DNA of 64,000 nucleotides from Sphaerimonospora sp050942215 (GCF_050942215.1 NZ_CP192056.1:3224001-3288000), one strand, 5' to 3'. Positions 35,952 through 45,248 are shown, counted from the first letter of the stretch. Notes: a model not told the origin generated them from the sequence alone. Numbers and translations are program-made.

Positions 35952-37207
35952 GCGGGATCAGCCGGCGCGGGCTGTTCGGCCTGGGGGCGGCGGGCGTGGC
36001 CGCGGTCGGCGTCGCCGGCGCCGGCACGGTGGCCACCCGCTCACTGGCCGGCGGCCCGACGGCCGCCCAGGCCGCGTCGATCTCCGAGGCCGTCCCGTTC
36101 TACGGTCCCCACCAGGCGGGCATCGTCACCCCCGCCCAGGACCGGCTGCACTTCGTCGCGCTCGACGTGACCACCGTCAAGAGGGCCGAGCTCGTCGAAC
36201 TGCTCCAGGAGTGGACGGCGGCCGCCGCCCGGATGACCCAGGGCAAGGACGCCGGTACGTTCGGCGCCCTCGGCGGCGACCCACAGGCCCCGCCCGACGA
36301 CACCGGCGAGGCCCTCGGCCTGCCCGCCTCCGGTCTCACGCTCACCATCGGCTTCGGCCCCACCCTGTTCGACGACCGGTTCGGGCTCGCCGGCCGCAGG
36401 CCGCCGGCCCTGGCCGACCTGCCCGCGTTCCGCGGCGACGCGCTGCTGCCGGAGATATCGGGTGGCGACATCTGCGTCCAGGCCTGCGCCCACGACCCCC
36501 AGGTGGCCGTACACGCGATCAGGAACCTGGTCAGGATCGGGTTCGGCAAGGTCTCGGTCCGCTACTCCCAGCTCGGCTTCGGCCGTACGTCCTCCACCTC
36601 CCGCGCGCAGGCGACGCCGCGCAACCTGCTGGGCTTCAAGGACGGCACCGCGAACCTCAAGCTCGAGGACACCGAGATGCTCCGCGAGCACCTGTGGGCC
36701 GCCCCCGGTGACGGCCCGGCCTGGATGGACGGCGGCGCCTACCTGGTCACCCGGAAGATCCGCATGCACATCGAGACCTGGGACCGCGCCCCGCTGGCGG
36801 AGCAGGAGGCCATATTCGGCCGCGACAAGGGCGTCGGCGCGCCGCTCACCGGGAAGGCCGAGTTCGACGAGCCGGATCTCGCCAGGACCGGCCCCGACGG
36901 CAGGCCCGTGATCCCCGGCGACTCGCACATACGGCTCGCCCACCCGTCCGCGCACGGCGGCGCCCGCATCCTGCGCCGCGGCTACAACTATGTCGACGGC
37001 TCCGACGGCCTGGGCAGGCTCGACGCCGGGCTGTTCTTCATGGCCTACCAGCGCGATCCGCGCAGGCAGTTCGTCCCGATCCAGCGGGCGCTGGCCGCCG
37101 ACGACTCGCTGAACGAGTACATCAAACACGTCTCCAGCGGCGTCTTCGCCTGCCCGCCGGGGCTCGCCGACGCCGGCGACTACTGGGGCCGCACGCTTCT
37201 CTCCTGA
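35948..37207 (+). CDS. efeB: EfeB-type dye-decolourising (DyP) haem peroxidase
   Basis: A 419-residue Tat-exported peroxidase. The signal SRRGLFGLGAAGVAAVG carries Arg6-Arg7. Asp232 in GFKDGTAN is the DyP catalytic aspartate, His332 in LAHPSAHGG the probable haem ligand, and ILRRGYNYVDG the conserved arginine block. The GTGA overlap with the efeO stop (35948-35951) implies translational coupling. It oxidises Fe(II) or releases iron from haem for uptake by EfeUO. Confidence 0.94.
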   Translation: MSGISRRGLFGLGAAGVAAVGVAGAGTVATRSLAGGPTAAQAASISEAVPFYGPHQAGIVTPAQDRLHFVALDVTTVKRAELVELLQEWTAAAARMTQGKDAGTFGALGGDPQAPPDDTGEALGLPASGLTLTIGFGPTLFDDRFGLAGRRPPALADLPAFRGDALLPEISGGDICVQACAHDPQVAVHAIRNLVRIGFGKVSVRYSQLGFGRTSSTSRAQATPRNLLGFKDGTANLKLEDTEMLREHLWAAPGDGPAWMDGGAYLVTRKIRMHIETWDRAPLAEQEAIFGRDKGVGAPLTGKAEFDEPDLARTGPDGRPVIPGDSHIRLAHPSAHGGARILRRGYNYVDGSDGLGRLDAGLFFMAYQRDPRRQFVPIQRALAADDSLNEYIKHVSSGVFACPPGLADAGDYWGRTLLS

Positions 37208-37261
37208 CCATGGATGCTGACCATGGACGTGGCGTACGACCCCCGTCCAAAACGGATTCCC

Positions 37262-37502
37262 GTGATCTTGCGAATACTCGCACGCAATGCCAGGAGCAGG
37301 CACTTCTCGCTTCGTGATCTTGCAGTTTCTCGCAGACATATGCTTTGACCGGGGGAAACACGCTCCGTGATCTTGCACCCAGAACTGCAAGATCACGGAA
37401 CCCATCAGCGCAGGTCAGATCGTACGTCTGCGAGCATCTGCAAGATCACGGGAAGGATCCGCGCAGGTCAGAAGGCATCCCTGCAAGAATTCGCAAGATC
37501 AC
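37262..37502. repeat. Palindromic array C of 53-bp GTGATCTTGC units
   Basis: Left units: 37262-37313 (52 bp), 37314-37366 (53 bp). Centre: GTGATCTTGCA (37367-37377), 8-nt loop, TGCAAGATCAC (37386-37396), a perfect 11-bp stem. Right inverse units: 37397-37449 and 37450-37502. It lies between convergent efeB and meaB. A further GGTCACGG copy at 37519-37526 contains the meaB stop codon. Confidence 0.92.
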
Positions 37503-37520
37503 GGGCAAGGGTGGGTGGGG

Positions 37521-38480
37521 TCACGGGGTGGGTGGGTTTCCGTCGAAGAAGGCGGCCAGGAGACGGTCGGCGGCGAGCGAGGGGGTGAGGCCGCCGTCGA
37601 GCACCTGGGCCTCGACCTCCGCCGCTATCGGAGCCGCCCGTTCCGCCAACCGGGAGAGCAGACGGTCCCTGGCCAGCGACCAGGTCCACTCGACCTGCTG
37701 GTGACGCCGCCTGGCGGACAGGTCGGTCTCCTCCTGGTGGCGTACGACCTGTTCCCACAGCTCGGCGAGACCGGTGCCGGTGAGCCCGCTGCAGGTCAGC
37801 ACGGGGGTGTGCGACCGCAGCAGGCGCAGCGCCCCGGCCAGCTCGCGGGCGGCCCGGCGGGCCGCCATCTCGTGCTCGCCGTCGGCCTTGTTGACCGCGA
37901 TCACGTCGGCCAGCTCCAGCACGCCCTTCTTGATGCCCTGGAGCTGGTCGCCGGTACGCGCCAGCGTGAGCAGCAGGAACGTGTCGACCATGTCGGCGAC
38001 GGCGGTCTCGGACTGGCCGACGCCGACGGTCTCGACGAGCACCACGTCATAGCCGGCCGCCTCCACGATGACCATCGCCTCCCGGGTGGCCCGGGCGACG
38101 CCGCCGAGCGTGCCGGCCGTCGGCGACGGCCGGATGAACGCCCTGGGATCGGCGGCGAGTCTGGCCATCCGGGTCTTGTCGCCCAGGATGCTGCCGCCGC
38201 TGCGCCGCGAGGACGGGTCGACGGCGAGCACGGCCACCCGGTGGTCGCGCTCGGTCAGATAGGTGCCGAGCGACTCGATGATCGTCGACTTGCCGGCCCC
38301 CGGCACCCCGGAGATGCCCACCCTGCGCGCCTTGCCGGCGTGCGGGGTGAGCTCGACGAGCAGCCGCTGGGCGAGCTCACGGTGATCGGGCCGGGTGGAC
38401 TCGACGAGCGTGATCGCCCGAGCGGTCCACCGCCGGTCCCCGGCCAGCACACCCGCGAGATAGTCCTCCATCGACGTCAT
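37521..38480 (-). CDS. meaB: Methylmalonyl-CoA mutase-associated GTPase MeaB
   Basis: A 319-residue G3E-family GTPase (ArgK/MeaB) that loads and protects the B12 cofactor of methylmalonyl-CoA mutase. The P-loop is GVPGAGKST (residues 58-66); AVDPSSRRSGGSILGDKTRM, VLVETVGVGQSE and IAVNKADG complete the G motifs. ATG 38480 overlaps the mutB stop by ATGA. Last gene of mutA-mutB-meaB; array C is its downstream boundary. Confidence 0.95.
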   Translation of the reverse strand: MTSMEDYLAGVLAGDRRWTARAITLVESTRPDHRELAQRLLVELTPHAGKARRVGISGVPGAGKSTIIESLGTYLTERDHRVAVLAVDPSSRRSGGSILGDKTRMARLAADPRAFIRPSPTAGTLGGVARATREAMVIVEAAGYDVVLVETVGVGQSETAVADMVDTFLLLTLARTGDQLQGIKKGVLELADVIAVNKADGEHEMAARRAARELAGALRLLRSHTPVLTCSGLTGTGLAELWEQVVRHQEETDLSARRRHQQVEWTWSLARDRLLSRLAERAAPIAAEVEAQVLDGGLTPSLAADRLLAAFFDGNPPTP

Positions 38481-40639
38481 GCCGCGCCGGGGTGGGCCAG
38501 GCGCGCGGACAGATCCTTGAGCAGCCCGTGCGCCGCGTCCGCGATGACCGTGCCCGGCGGGAAGACGGCGGCGGCCCCGGCCGCGCGCAGCTCGTCGACG
38601 TCGCCGGGCGGGATCACCCCGCCCACCACGATCATGATGTCGTCCGCGCCCAGCTCGGCCAGCGCCTCGCGCAGGGCAGGCACGAGGGTCAGGTGGCCGG
38701 CCGCCAGCGAGGAGACGCCGACGATGTGCACGTCGGCCTCGACGGCCTGCCGGGCGACCTCCTCGGGCGTCTGGAACAGCGGGCCGACGTCGACGTCGAA
38801 GCCGAGGTCGGCGAAGGCGCTGGCGATCACCTTCTGGCCGCGGTCGTGGCCGTCCTGCCCCATCTTGGCGACCAGGATGCGCGGCCTGCGGCCCTCGGCC
38901 TTCTCGAAGTCCGCGCACGCGGCCCTGACGTCGTCCACCGCGCCGCCGACCTCCTCCCGGTACACACCGGAGATCGTACGGATCTGCGCGGCGTGGCGTC
39001 CGAAGACCTTCTCCATGGCCTCGGAGATCTCCCCGACCGTCGCCTTGGCGCGGGCGGCCGTGACGGCGAGCTCCAGCAGGTTGCCGTTCCCGGCGGCGCC
39101 CTCGGTCAGCGCCTCCAAGGCCCTCGCCACCGCGGCCGGGTCGCGCTCCTCGCGCAGACGGCGCAGCTTGTCGAGCTGCTGGCGGCGTACCTCGGTGTTG
39201 TCGACCTTGAGCACGTCGATCTTCTCGTCGGCCTCGGGGCGATACTTGTTCACCCCGATTACGGGCTGACGCCCGGAGTCGATGCGCGCCTGGGTGCGGG
39301 CCGCGGCCTCCTCGATGCGCATCTTCGGCAGCCCGGCGTCGATCGCCTTGGCCATGCCGCCGGCGGCCTCGACCTCCTGGATGTGTCCCCACGCCCGCCG
39401 GGCGAGGTCGTGGGTGAGCCGCTCGACGTAGTACGACCCGCCCCAGGGGTCGATCGTGCGGCAGGTGCCGGACTCCTGCTGGAGGACGAGCTGGGTGTTG
39501 CGCGCGATCCTGGCCGAGAAGTCGGTCGGCAGCGCCAGCGCCTCGTCCAGCGCGTTGGTGTGCAGCGACTGGGTGTGCCCCTGGGTGGCGGCCATCGCCT
39601 CGACGCAGGTGCGCACCACGTTGTTGAACACGTCGTGCGCGGTCAGCGACCACCCGGAGGTCTGGCTGTGCGTGCGCAGTGACAGCGACCTGGGGTCGGC
39701 GGCCCCGAAGTCCTTCACGATGTTCGCCCACAGCAGGCGGGCGGCCCGCAGCTTGGCGACCTCCATGAAGAAGTTCATGCCGATGCACCAGAAGAACGAC
39801 AGCCGCGGCGCGAACGCGTCGATGTCCAGACCCGCCCCGACGCCCGCCCGCAGGTACTCGATGCCGTCGGCGAGCGTGTACGCCAGCTCGAGGTCGCAGG
39901 TCGCCCCGGCCTCCTGGATGTGGTAGCCGGAGATGGAGATGGAGTTGAAGCGCGGCATGTTCGCCGAGGTGTAGGCGAAGATGTCGGAGATGATCCGCAT
40001 CGACGGGCCCGGCGGGTAGATGTAGGTGTTGCGGACCATGAACTCCTTGAGGATGTCGTTCTGGATGGTCCCGGCCAGCTTGCCGGGGCCGACCCCCTGC
40101 TCCTCCGCCGCCACGATGTACAGCGCCAGGATCGGCAGCACCGCGCCGTTCATGGTCATCGACACGCTCATCCTGTCGAGGGGGATGCCCTCGAACAGCT
40201 GCCGCATGTCGTAGATCGAGTCGATCGCCACGCCCGCCATGCCGACGTCGCCCGCCACCCGCGGGTGATCGGAGTCGTACCCCCGGTGGGTGGCGAGGTC
40301 GAACGCGACCGACAGGCCCTTCTGCCCGGCCGCGAGGTTGCGCCGGTAGAACGCGTTGGACTCCTCCGCCGTGGAGAAGCCGGCGTACTGGCGGATGGTC
40401 CACGGCCGGGTGACGTACATCGTCGGGTACGGCCCGCGCAGGTACGGCGCCACGCCCGGATAGGTCTGGAGGAAGTCCAGCCCGTCGAGGTCGGCGGCCG
40501 TGTACAGCGGCTTGACCTCGATCCCCTCCGGGGTCTCCCACACCTCAGCGCCGGGCGACGCGGGCACGGGTACGGACTCCGTCCCCGTCCCCAGCTCAAT
40601 TCCCGAAAAATCCGGAATCACCGAACGTTGGCGAGTCAT
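38477..40639 (-). CDS. mutB: Methylmalonyl-CoA mutase, large (catalytic) subunit
   Basis: A 720-residue B12 enzyme that interconverts succinyl-CoA and (R)-methylmalonyl-CoA. The TIM-barrel part holds the substrate block TMYVTRPWTIRQYAGFSTAEESN; the C-terminal B12 domain has DGHDRG with His598 as lower cobalt ligand, SSLAAGH and VVGGVIPPGD. It overlaps mutA and meaB by 4 bp on each side, so the three are cotranslated. In actinomycetes it links propionyl-CoA and polyketide precursor supply to the TCA cycle. Confidence 0.96.
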   Translation of the reverse strand: MTRQRSVIPDFSGIELGTGTESVPVPASPGAEVWETPEGIEVKPLYTAADLDGLDFLQTYPGVAPYLRGPYPTMYVTRPWTIRQYAGFSTAEESNAFYRRNLAAGQKGLSVAFDLATHRGYDSDHPRVAGDVGMAGVAIDSIYDMRQLFEGIPLDRMSVSMTMNGAVLPILALYIVAAEEQGVGPGKLAGTIQNDILKEFMVRNTYIYPPGPSMRIISDIFAYTSANMPRFNSISISGYHIQEAGATCDLELAYTLADGIEYLRAGVGAGLDIDAFAPRLSFFWCIGMNFFMEVAKLRAARLLWANIVKDFGAADPRSLSLRTHSQTSGWSLTAHDVFNNVVRTCVEAMAATQGHTQSLHTNALDEALALPTDFSARIARNTQLVLQQESGTCRTIDPWGGSYYVERLTHDLARRAWGHIQEVEAAGGMAKAIDAGLPKMRIEEAAARTQARIDSGRQPVIGVNKYRPEADEKIDVLKVDNTEVRRQQLDKLRRLREERDPAAVARALEALTEGAAGNGNLLELAVTAARAKATVGEISEAMEKVFGRHAAQIRTISGVYREEVGGAVDDVRAACADFEKAEGRRPRILVAKMGQDGHDRGQKVIASAFADLGFDVDVGPLFQTPEEVARQAVEADVHIVGVSSLAAGHLTLVPALREALAELGADDIMIVVGGVIPPGDVDELRAAGAAAVFPPGTVIADAAHGLLKDLSARLAHPGAA

Positions 40640-42411
40640 CGGGTTACTCCAAGGTCGTCGAACGTCGTACGGAGCACGTCGAGCGCATCACATCCGGCGT
40701 ACAGGTTGGCGTCCACATCTCCATGCTCGCCCTTGCCCGCCAGCCAGATCCGCCCGGCCCCGGCCGCACGCAGCGCGGCCGCCACGGCTGCGGCGTGCTC
40801 GCCGTACAACCGGTCGCTCGAGCACAGGCAGGCGACCGGGGTGCCGGCCGCGCGGAACGCCTCGGCGATCTCGGCCGGGTCCGTGGCCGCCCCGGAGGTC
40901 ACGGTCTCGACGCCGCCGGCGGCGAACAGGTTGGCGGCGAACGTCGCGCGCGCGGTGTGCGCGGCGACGGGGCCGATCGTGGCGAGGAAGACCCTGGGCC
41001 GCCCGGCCTGCGCGTCGGCGAGATCGCGCAGCGCCTCGAACTCCCCGGCGTAGCGGATGCGCGGCAGCCCTCCGGCTCCGCCTGCCGAACCCTCGCCCGC
41101 GAGGCCGGGCCCGGACCGGCGGGCCGGTGTCTTCTCGGTCAGATCGGGGAACTCGCTGACGCCGGTGACGGGGTCGCGGCGGTGCGCGAGTGCCCGCGCC
41201 CGCCTGTCCCGGGTGGCCGCGATCCGCTCGGGGACGAGCCGGTCGAGGGCGGCGGCCATCCCGCCGGCGCGCTCGATCTCCTGGAACCACGCCCAGGCGC
41301 GCTCGGCCAGGTCGGCCGTGAGCCGCTCGACGTACCAGGAGCCGCCGGCCGGGTCGGTCACCCGGGCGACGCCGGCCTCCTCCGTCAGCAGCGCGTGGGT
41401 GTTGCGCGCGATCCTGCGGGCGAACGCGTCGGGCAGCCCGAGAACGGCGTCGAACGGCTGCACGGTCACCGCGTCGGCCCCGCCGACGCCCGCGCCGAAG
41501 CAGGCCAGGGTGGTGCGCAGCATGTTCACCCAGGGGTCGCGGGCCGTCATCATCGCCGACGACGTCACCGCGTGCTGAAGCTGGCCGCCGGGCCCGCCGA
41601 CGACCTCGGCCACCCGGGCCCACAGCCGGCGCGCGGCCCGCAGCTTGGCGATGGTGAGGAACTGGTCGGCCGAGGCGGCGTAACGGAACTCCAGCAGACC
41701 CATCGCCTGTTCAACGGAGAGACCGGCGTCGGTCATGGCGCGCAGCGCGGCCACGCCGGCGGCGATCGAACAGCCCAGCTCCTCGACGTCGCCGCCGCCC
41801 GCGTCGTGGTACGGCAGGGCGTCGACGACGACCCCGCGCAGGGCGGGCTGCTCGGCCAGGGACCGCCGCAGCACCGAGATCCCCTCGGAGACGGCGGAAG
41901 GATCAAGCCCGAGGTTGCCGCCCGGAGCCGTCACACCACGCTCGGCCAGCAGGTCGAGGTACGCCCCCGCGACCGGGACCGCCCCGGCGCCCGCGTCGAG
42001 GACGACGGGGGCGAGGTCGAGGAGCACGCCGTCGAGCACTCGCGGCAGCACGCCGGGGCCGTCGCCGGCCGGCAGGTCGAGCCAGATCGAGGTGACCCCG
42101 CCGTCGAGGTCGGACAGCACCGCCTCGTTGGTCACGGCGGGGTCGGGGTGGGCGTGGCGCTGGCGCACGTCCCACTGATCGCCCGGCCGTACAATCCGGG
42201 GGGCGGCGGGCAGGTCGGCGGTGTCGTGCAGCGGCGCGATCGTCACGCCGTCGTGAGTAGTGGAGGAAAGCGCCTCCTCCACGTCGGCGGGTGTGGCGTC
42301 CTCGCCGAGGGCTCCTGACTTGCGCAGGACCCCGAGCGCGAGCGTGCGCCACTGCTCCCGCGAGCCGGGCGGGAACCCCGAGGCGATTTCCAGAGGTGGC
42401 ACCGTCGTCAT
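40636..42411 (-). CDS. mutA: Methylmalonyl-CoA mutase, small subunit
   Basis: A 591-residue structural subunit homologous to MutB. The B12 His motif is lost (the region reads GPVAAHTARATF), as expected for the non-catalytic subunit. DPAGGSWYVERLTADLAERAW and the RNTHALL block are conserved. No clear ribosome-binding site precedes ATG 42411; TAGCAT ends 6 nt upstream and would make the mRNA leaderless. First gene of mutA-mutB-meaB. Confidence 0.93.
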   Translation of the reverse strand: MTTVPPLEIASGFPPGSREQWRTLALGVLRKSGALGEDATPADVEEALSSTTHDGVTIAPLHDTADLPAAPRIVRPGDQWDVRQRHAHPDPAVTNEAVLSDLDGGVTSIWLDLPAGDGPGVLPRVLDGVLLDLAPVVLDAGAGAVPVAGAYLDLLAERGVTAPGGNLGLDPSAVSEGISVLRRSLAEQPALRGVVVDALPYHDAGGGDVEELGCSIAAGVAALRAMTDAGLSVEQAMGLLEFRYAASADQFLTIAKLRAARRLWARVAEVVGGPGGQLQHAVTSSAMMTARDPWVNMLRTTLACFGAGVGGADAVTVQPFDAVLGLPDAFARRIARNTHALLTEEAGVARVTDPAGGSWYVERLTADLAERAWAWFQEIERAGGMAAALDRLVPERIAATRDRRARALAHRRDPVTGVSEFPDLTEKTPARRSGPGLAGEGSAGGAGGLPRIRYAGEFEALRDLADAQAGRPRVFLATIGPVAAHTARATFAANLFAAGGVETVTSGAATDPAEIAEAFRAAGTPVACLCSSDRLYGEHAAAVAAALRAAGAGRIWLAGKGEHGDVDANLYAGCDALDVLRTTFDDLGVTR

Positions 42412-42621
42412 GCCAGGATGCTAGGCGGAGCGTCTCCGGAACCATGCTTCGGGGTCCGGGTTTCGTCCCGTCCGAAACCCGGATGCCGCACCACGGACCG
42501 CTCGGCACGCCGCAGGCCGAGCGAGCACGTCCGGCAGGCGAACGCCGCCGCGGTCGAGGCCTGCGCCGAGTCCGGCCCGTGCCGTACGGCTCGGCCCCGG
42601 GGGCCGGGGCCCACGGGCGGG

Positions 42622-43395
42622 TTACGGCTTGGCGGCGAGGACGGCGAAGGCGGCGTTCCAGGTCAGCGGCCCGACGATGCCGTCGGCGTCGAGGCCGGCG
42701 GCCTTCTGGAAGCGTACGCACACCGCCCTCGACGCCGGGCCGTAGGCGCCGTCGACCACGATGACGTATCCGATCCGCTTCATCCGCGCCTGCCAGGTCC
42801 GCACGTCGCCGCCGCGCATGACGGGCGGATACCTGAGCAGCCGTCCCGGCCACCTGGGCGCGGGCCGCGGGGACGTGCCGCCCTTCCCCGGCCGGGGGGC
42901 GCCCTTCCTGATCCAGGCGTAGAGGGGGTCGCCGGGGCAGTCGGTGGGGTAGCCGTCTCGATGGCCCTTGATCTCCCGACCGGCGCCGCCGTGCTCGCGC
43001 AGGTAGCCGATGGCGTCGAGGATGCCGTTCAGCATCCCGTCCGTCGGCTGGGTCAGCCCGGCGTTGCCGACCAGGCCGAGCACCGCGTAGTGACCCGAAT
43101 TGAGTCCGGGGCCGTTGGCGGCCGGCAGGCGCTTCGGGCCGCGCCCCACAAATACCTTTCTATGGGGACAGGCGACCATTGAATAGCCGATATCCATCCA
43201 GCCGTTGCCGTCCATGTGGTGATTCTGGATCGATCTGACCATGGCCGCGCACCTGCCGTGGTCGTCCACGATCGACGGGTCCACCCGACCGCCCGTGTAG
43301 TGAACCTTCACCCCCTTCGCCGAGCTCAGCGGGGAGTAGGAGCCCTTCGGGCGACGGGCGCCCCACGCGGCGCGGGATACGAGGTCGATGGACAC
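42622..43395 (-). CDS. PGRP/amidase-2 type N-acetylmuramoyl-L-alanine amidase with peptidoglycan-binding domain
   Basis: A 257-residue cell-wall hydrolase. The amidase domain (about 5-170) starts SRAAWGARRP and has zinc ligands His (KVHYTGG), His (IKGHRDGY) and Cys (TDCPGDPLY). A linker with Arg/Pro is followed by a peptidoglycan-binding-1 domain (VRTWQARMKRIGY to LDADGIVGPLTWNAAF). GTG 43395 has GGAGAG upstream. No signal peptide is seen with this start; longer in-frame starts run back into palindromic array D and are not credible. Confidence 0.87.
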   Translation of the reverse strand: MSIDLVSRAAWGARRPKGSYSPLSSAKGVKVHYTGGRVDPSIVDDHGRCAAMVRSIQNHHMDGNGWMDIGYSMVACPHRKVFVGRGPKRLPAANGPGLNSGHYAVLGLVGNAGLTQPTDGMLNGILDAIGYLREHGGAGREIKGHRDGYPTDCPGDPLYAWIRKGAPRPGKGGTSPRPAPRWPGRLLRYPPVMRGGDVRTWQARMKRIGYVIVVDGAYGPASRAVCVRFQKAAGLDADGIVGPLTWNAAFAVLAAKP

Positions 43396-43741
43396 GAATC
43401 TCTCCGGGGAAACGATCGGCGGGACGACCGAGCCTAGTGAGATCACCCGGCCGGCTGCGCGCTTTCCAGGTTTTTCGCCCGTCCGATAAGTCGTGGACGC
43501 CTCCCTGCCGGCCATAAGGCGCTCATCCCGCCGCCACTCCAACCAGAACTCCAACGTGCCCCGTCCCGGCCGCGATCTCGCGAACACCCGCACACGCCGC
43601 CGTGAGCAGGCACTGGATCCGCGGAGGTCAGGAGGCGACGCCGGGAGAGCTCACGCGATCACGGCGGCGAGGAGGGGCCGGGATGGGGGATCCGTACGTA
43701 AACGCGTCGACATCGGGCCGTACAGCCGAGATCATGGGTGC
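43396..43741. other. Divergent intergenic region containing decayed array D
   Basis: 346 bp between the amidase and the AAA ATPase. It contains the shortened palindromic repeat D (43572-43662). Otherwise no structure is evident besides a CGATAAG box near 43483 that might be a -10 for the amidase. Confidence 0.5.
43572..43662. repeat. Decayed palindromic copy D of the 53-bp repeat
   Basis: The left side (GCGATCTCGCGAACACCCGC, from 43572) aligns with the first unit of arrays B and C (GTGATCTTGCGAATACTCGC). From 43617 the right side (ATCCGCGGAGGTCAGGAGGC, ending GCGATCAC at 43662) aligns with the last unit of array C. The inner two units and the central hairpin are gone, and both GTGATCTTGC cores are mutated. 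Confidence 0.7.
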
Positions 43742-44944
43742 ATGTCCTTCCTTAAGGAGGTCCCCTTCACCCCCGATCCCCGGCAGCCCGGCCAGAATCA
43801 GCTCGGCCAGCGGCAGCCCACGCTGGAACGGCCCGACGCGGCGCCGGACCAGGTGCCGATGCGGGTGTGGATCGACGACACCGACAGCCCGGCCGACGTG
43901 ATCGACGCACTGGCGCTGTCGCCGTTCGCGACCGGCGCCCAGCCCTGGTCGCGCACCACCCGCCTCGACCGGGTCCGGCCCGACGCGCCGATGACGGCGG
44001 CCGGCGGGCTGCTGCTGCGCGTGGCCCAGCACACCGACGGCCACGAGGCCCGTCTCGTCGCGGGCGACGGATGGACGTTGCGGGTGGTCCGCCACGTCAA
44101 CCGGTCCGCCACGCTCACGGCGACGGCTGTCAGCGAGGAGCTGGCCGCGTCGGTCCTCGCCGAGGCGGTGCGGGACGCGACGGAGAGCGCCCCCGACGCC
44201 GACCACGTGAGCATGGGCTTCTGGTGGGCGTCGGTGCACGGCCCGCGCCGATCCGTCAAGCCGATCACCACGTCGCCCTGGCCGGAGATCAGGCGCAACT
44301 ACCCACGGGCCGCCGTGCCCCGCCTGGACGCGCTGATGAAGACGGCGCCCGGTGACATCTGCGGCAGGTTGCTACTGCTGCACGGCCCGCCGGGCACCGG
44401 CAAGACCACGCTGCTGCGCACGCTCGCCAGGGAGTGGTCCGCCTGGTGCCAGGTCGACTGCGTGCTCGACCCCGAGCGGCTGTTCGGCGAGCCCGGCTAC
44501 CTGATGGACGTGGCGGTCGGCTGGGACGGTCCTGACGAGGAGGACGACGAGCCGCGCTGGCGGCTGCTGGTGCTCGAGGACTGCGACGAGCTCATCCGCG
44601 CCGAGGCCAAGCAGTCCACCGGACAGGGCCTGTCCCGGCTGCTCAACCTCACCGACGGCCTGCTGGGCCAGGGCCGGGACGTACTCGTCGCGATCACGAC
44701 GAACGAGGACCTCAGCCGGCTGCATCCCGCGGTCGTACGGCCCGGCCGGTGTCTCGCCCAGATCGAGATCGGCCGGCTCGACGCCGCCCAGGCCGCCGAG
44801 TGGCTGCGCGAGTCCGCACCGGAGACCGCCGCCGGCATGCCGGCGACCGGCTGCGGTGCGACGCTGGCCGAGCTGTTCGCCCTGCGCGACGGCCGCCGGG
44901 TCGACGAGCCGGACCCGCCCACGTCGACGGGGCAGTACCTCTGA
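43742..44944 (+). CDS. AAA+ ATPase with N-terminal DUF5925-type domain
   Basis: A 400-residue protein. The N-terminal 190 residues (IDDTDSPADVIDALALSPF, MGFWWASVHGPRR) form a domain common in actinomycetes. The AAA+ module has LLHGPPGTGKTTLLRTLA (Walker A), LLVLEDCDELI (Walker B), AITTNEDLSRLHPAVVRPGRC (sensor 1, arginine finger). Role unknown; single-gene unit. An oddity is a full Shine-Dalgarno sequence AAGGAGGT at 43754-43761, just inside the coding region, while none stands before ATG 43742. Confidence 0.8.
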   Translation: MSFLKEVPFTPDPRQPGQNQLGQRQPTLERPDAAPDQVPMRVWIDDTDSPADVIDALALSPFATGAQPWSRTTRLDRVRPDAPMTAAGGLLLRVAQHTDGHEARLVAGDGWTLRVVRHVNRSATLTATAVSEELAASVLAEAVRDATESAPDADHVSMGFWWASVHGPRRSVKPITTSPWPEIRRNYPRAAVPRLDALMKTAPGDICGRLLLLHGPPGTGKTTLLRTLAREWSAWCQVDCVLDPERLFGEPGYLMDVAVGWDGPDEEDDEPRWRLLVLEDCDELIRAEAKQSTGQGLSRLLNLTDGLLGQGRDVLVAITTNEDLSRLHPAVVRPGRCLAQIEIGRLDAAQAAEWLRESAPETAAGMPATGCGATLAELFALRDGRRVDEPDPPTSTGQYL

Positions 44945-45248
44945 TCCGCCGGACGCCGCCGGATACGTGAACCATCCGATGCGGCGTCAGGGCGGAGACG
45001 GCGATCGGCCGGGTGGAGCCGCCCTCCGCGAGGCTCGCCCGGGTCGCGCAGGGCGGCTCCACCCGCGGATCGCGGCCGCGCCGGTCCTCGGCGCCCGCAC
45101 GGTCACCATCCGCCCGGAGCACGTCTTCGCCGAAGCCGATCGCGGCGGCCGTGCGCGCCTCATCACGAAGATCGTCGCCGCGGGACCGTGCCGCCTGATT
45201 CTCCTCTGAGCCCGATCTCAACAGGATCCCTACAAGCGGAGACGGGCC
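44945..45248. other. Intergenic region with long stem-loop
   Basis: 304 bp after the AAA gene. The main structure is a 16-bp stem-loop at 45010-45065. No gene is supported; the rest is GC-rich without clear signals until GGAG (45237) that serves the next gene. Confidence 0.5.
45010..45065. terminator. 16-bp perfect stem-loop
   Basis: CGGGTGGAGCCGCCCT (45010-45025) pairs perfectly with AGGGCGGCTCCACCCG (45050-45065) across 24 nt. It lies 66 bp after the AAA stop and is most likely its terminator. No U-run follows. Confidence 0.7.

Noticed and set aside
36041..37405. Frames running through array C that give peptides such as SARNCKIT or CEYSQDHG
   Set aside because: They only translate the intergenic repeat and continue antisense to efeB.
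43396..43593. N-terminal extension of the amidase to 43593
   Set aside because: The extension reads through decayed repeat D and has no signal peptide; GTG 43395 has a proper ribosome-binding site.
44856..45209. Short + strand frame after the AAA ATPase
   Set aside because: It overlaps the AAA gene in another frame and crosses the terminator stem-loop.
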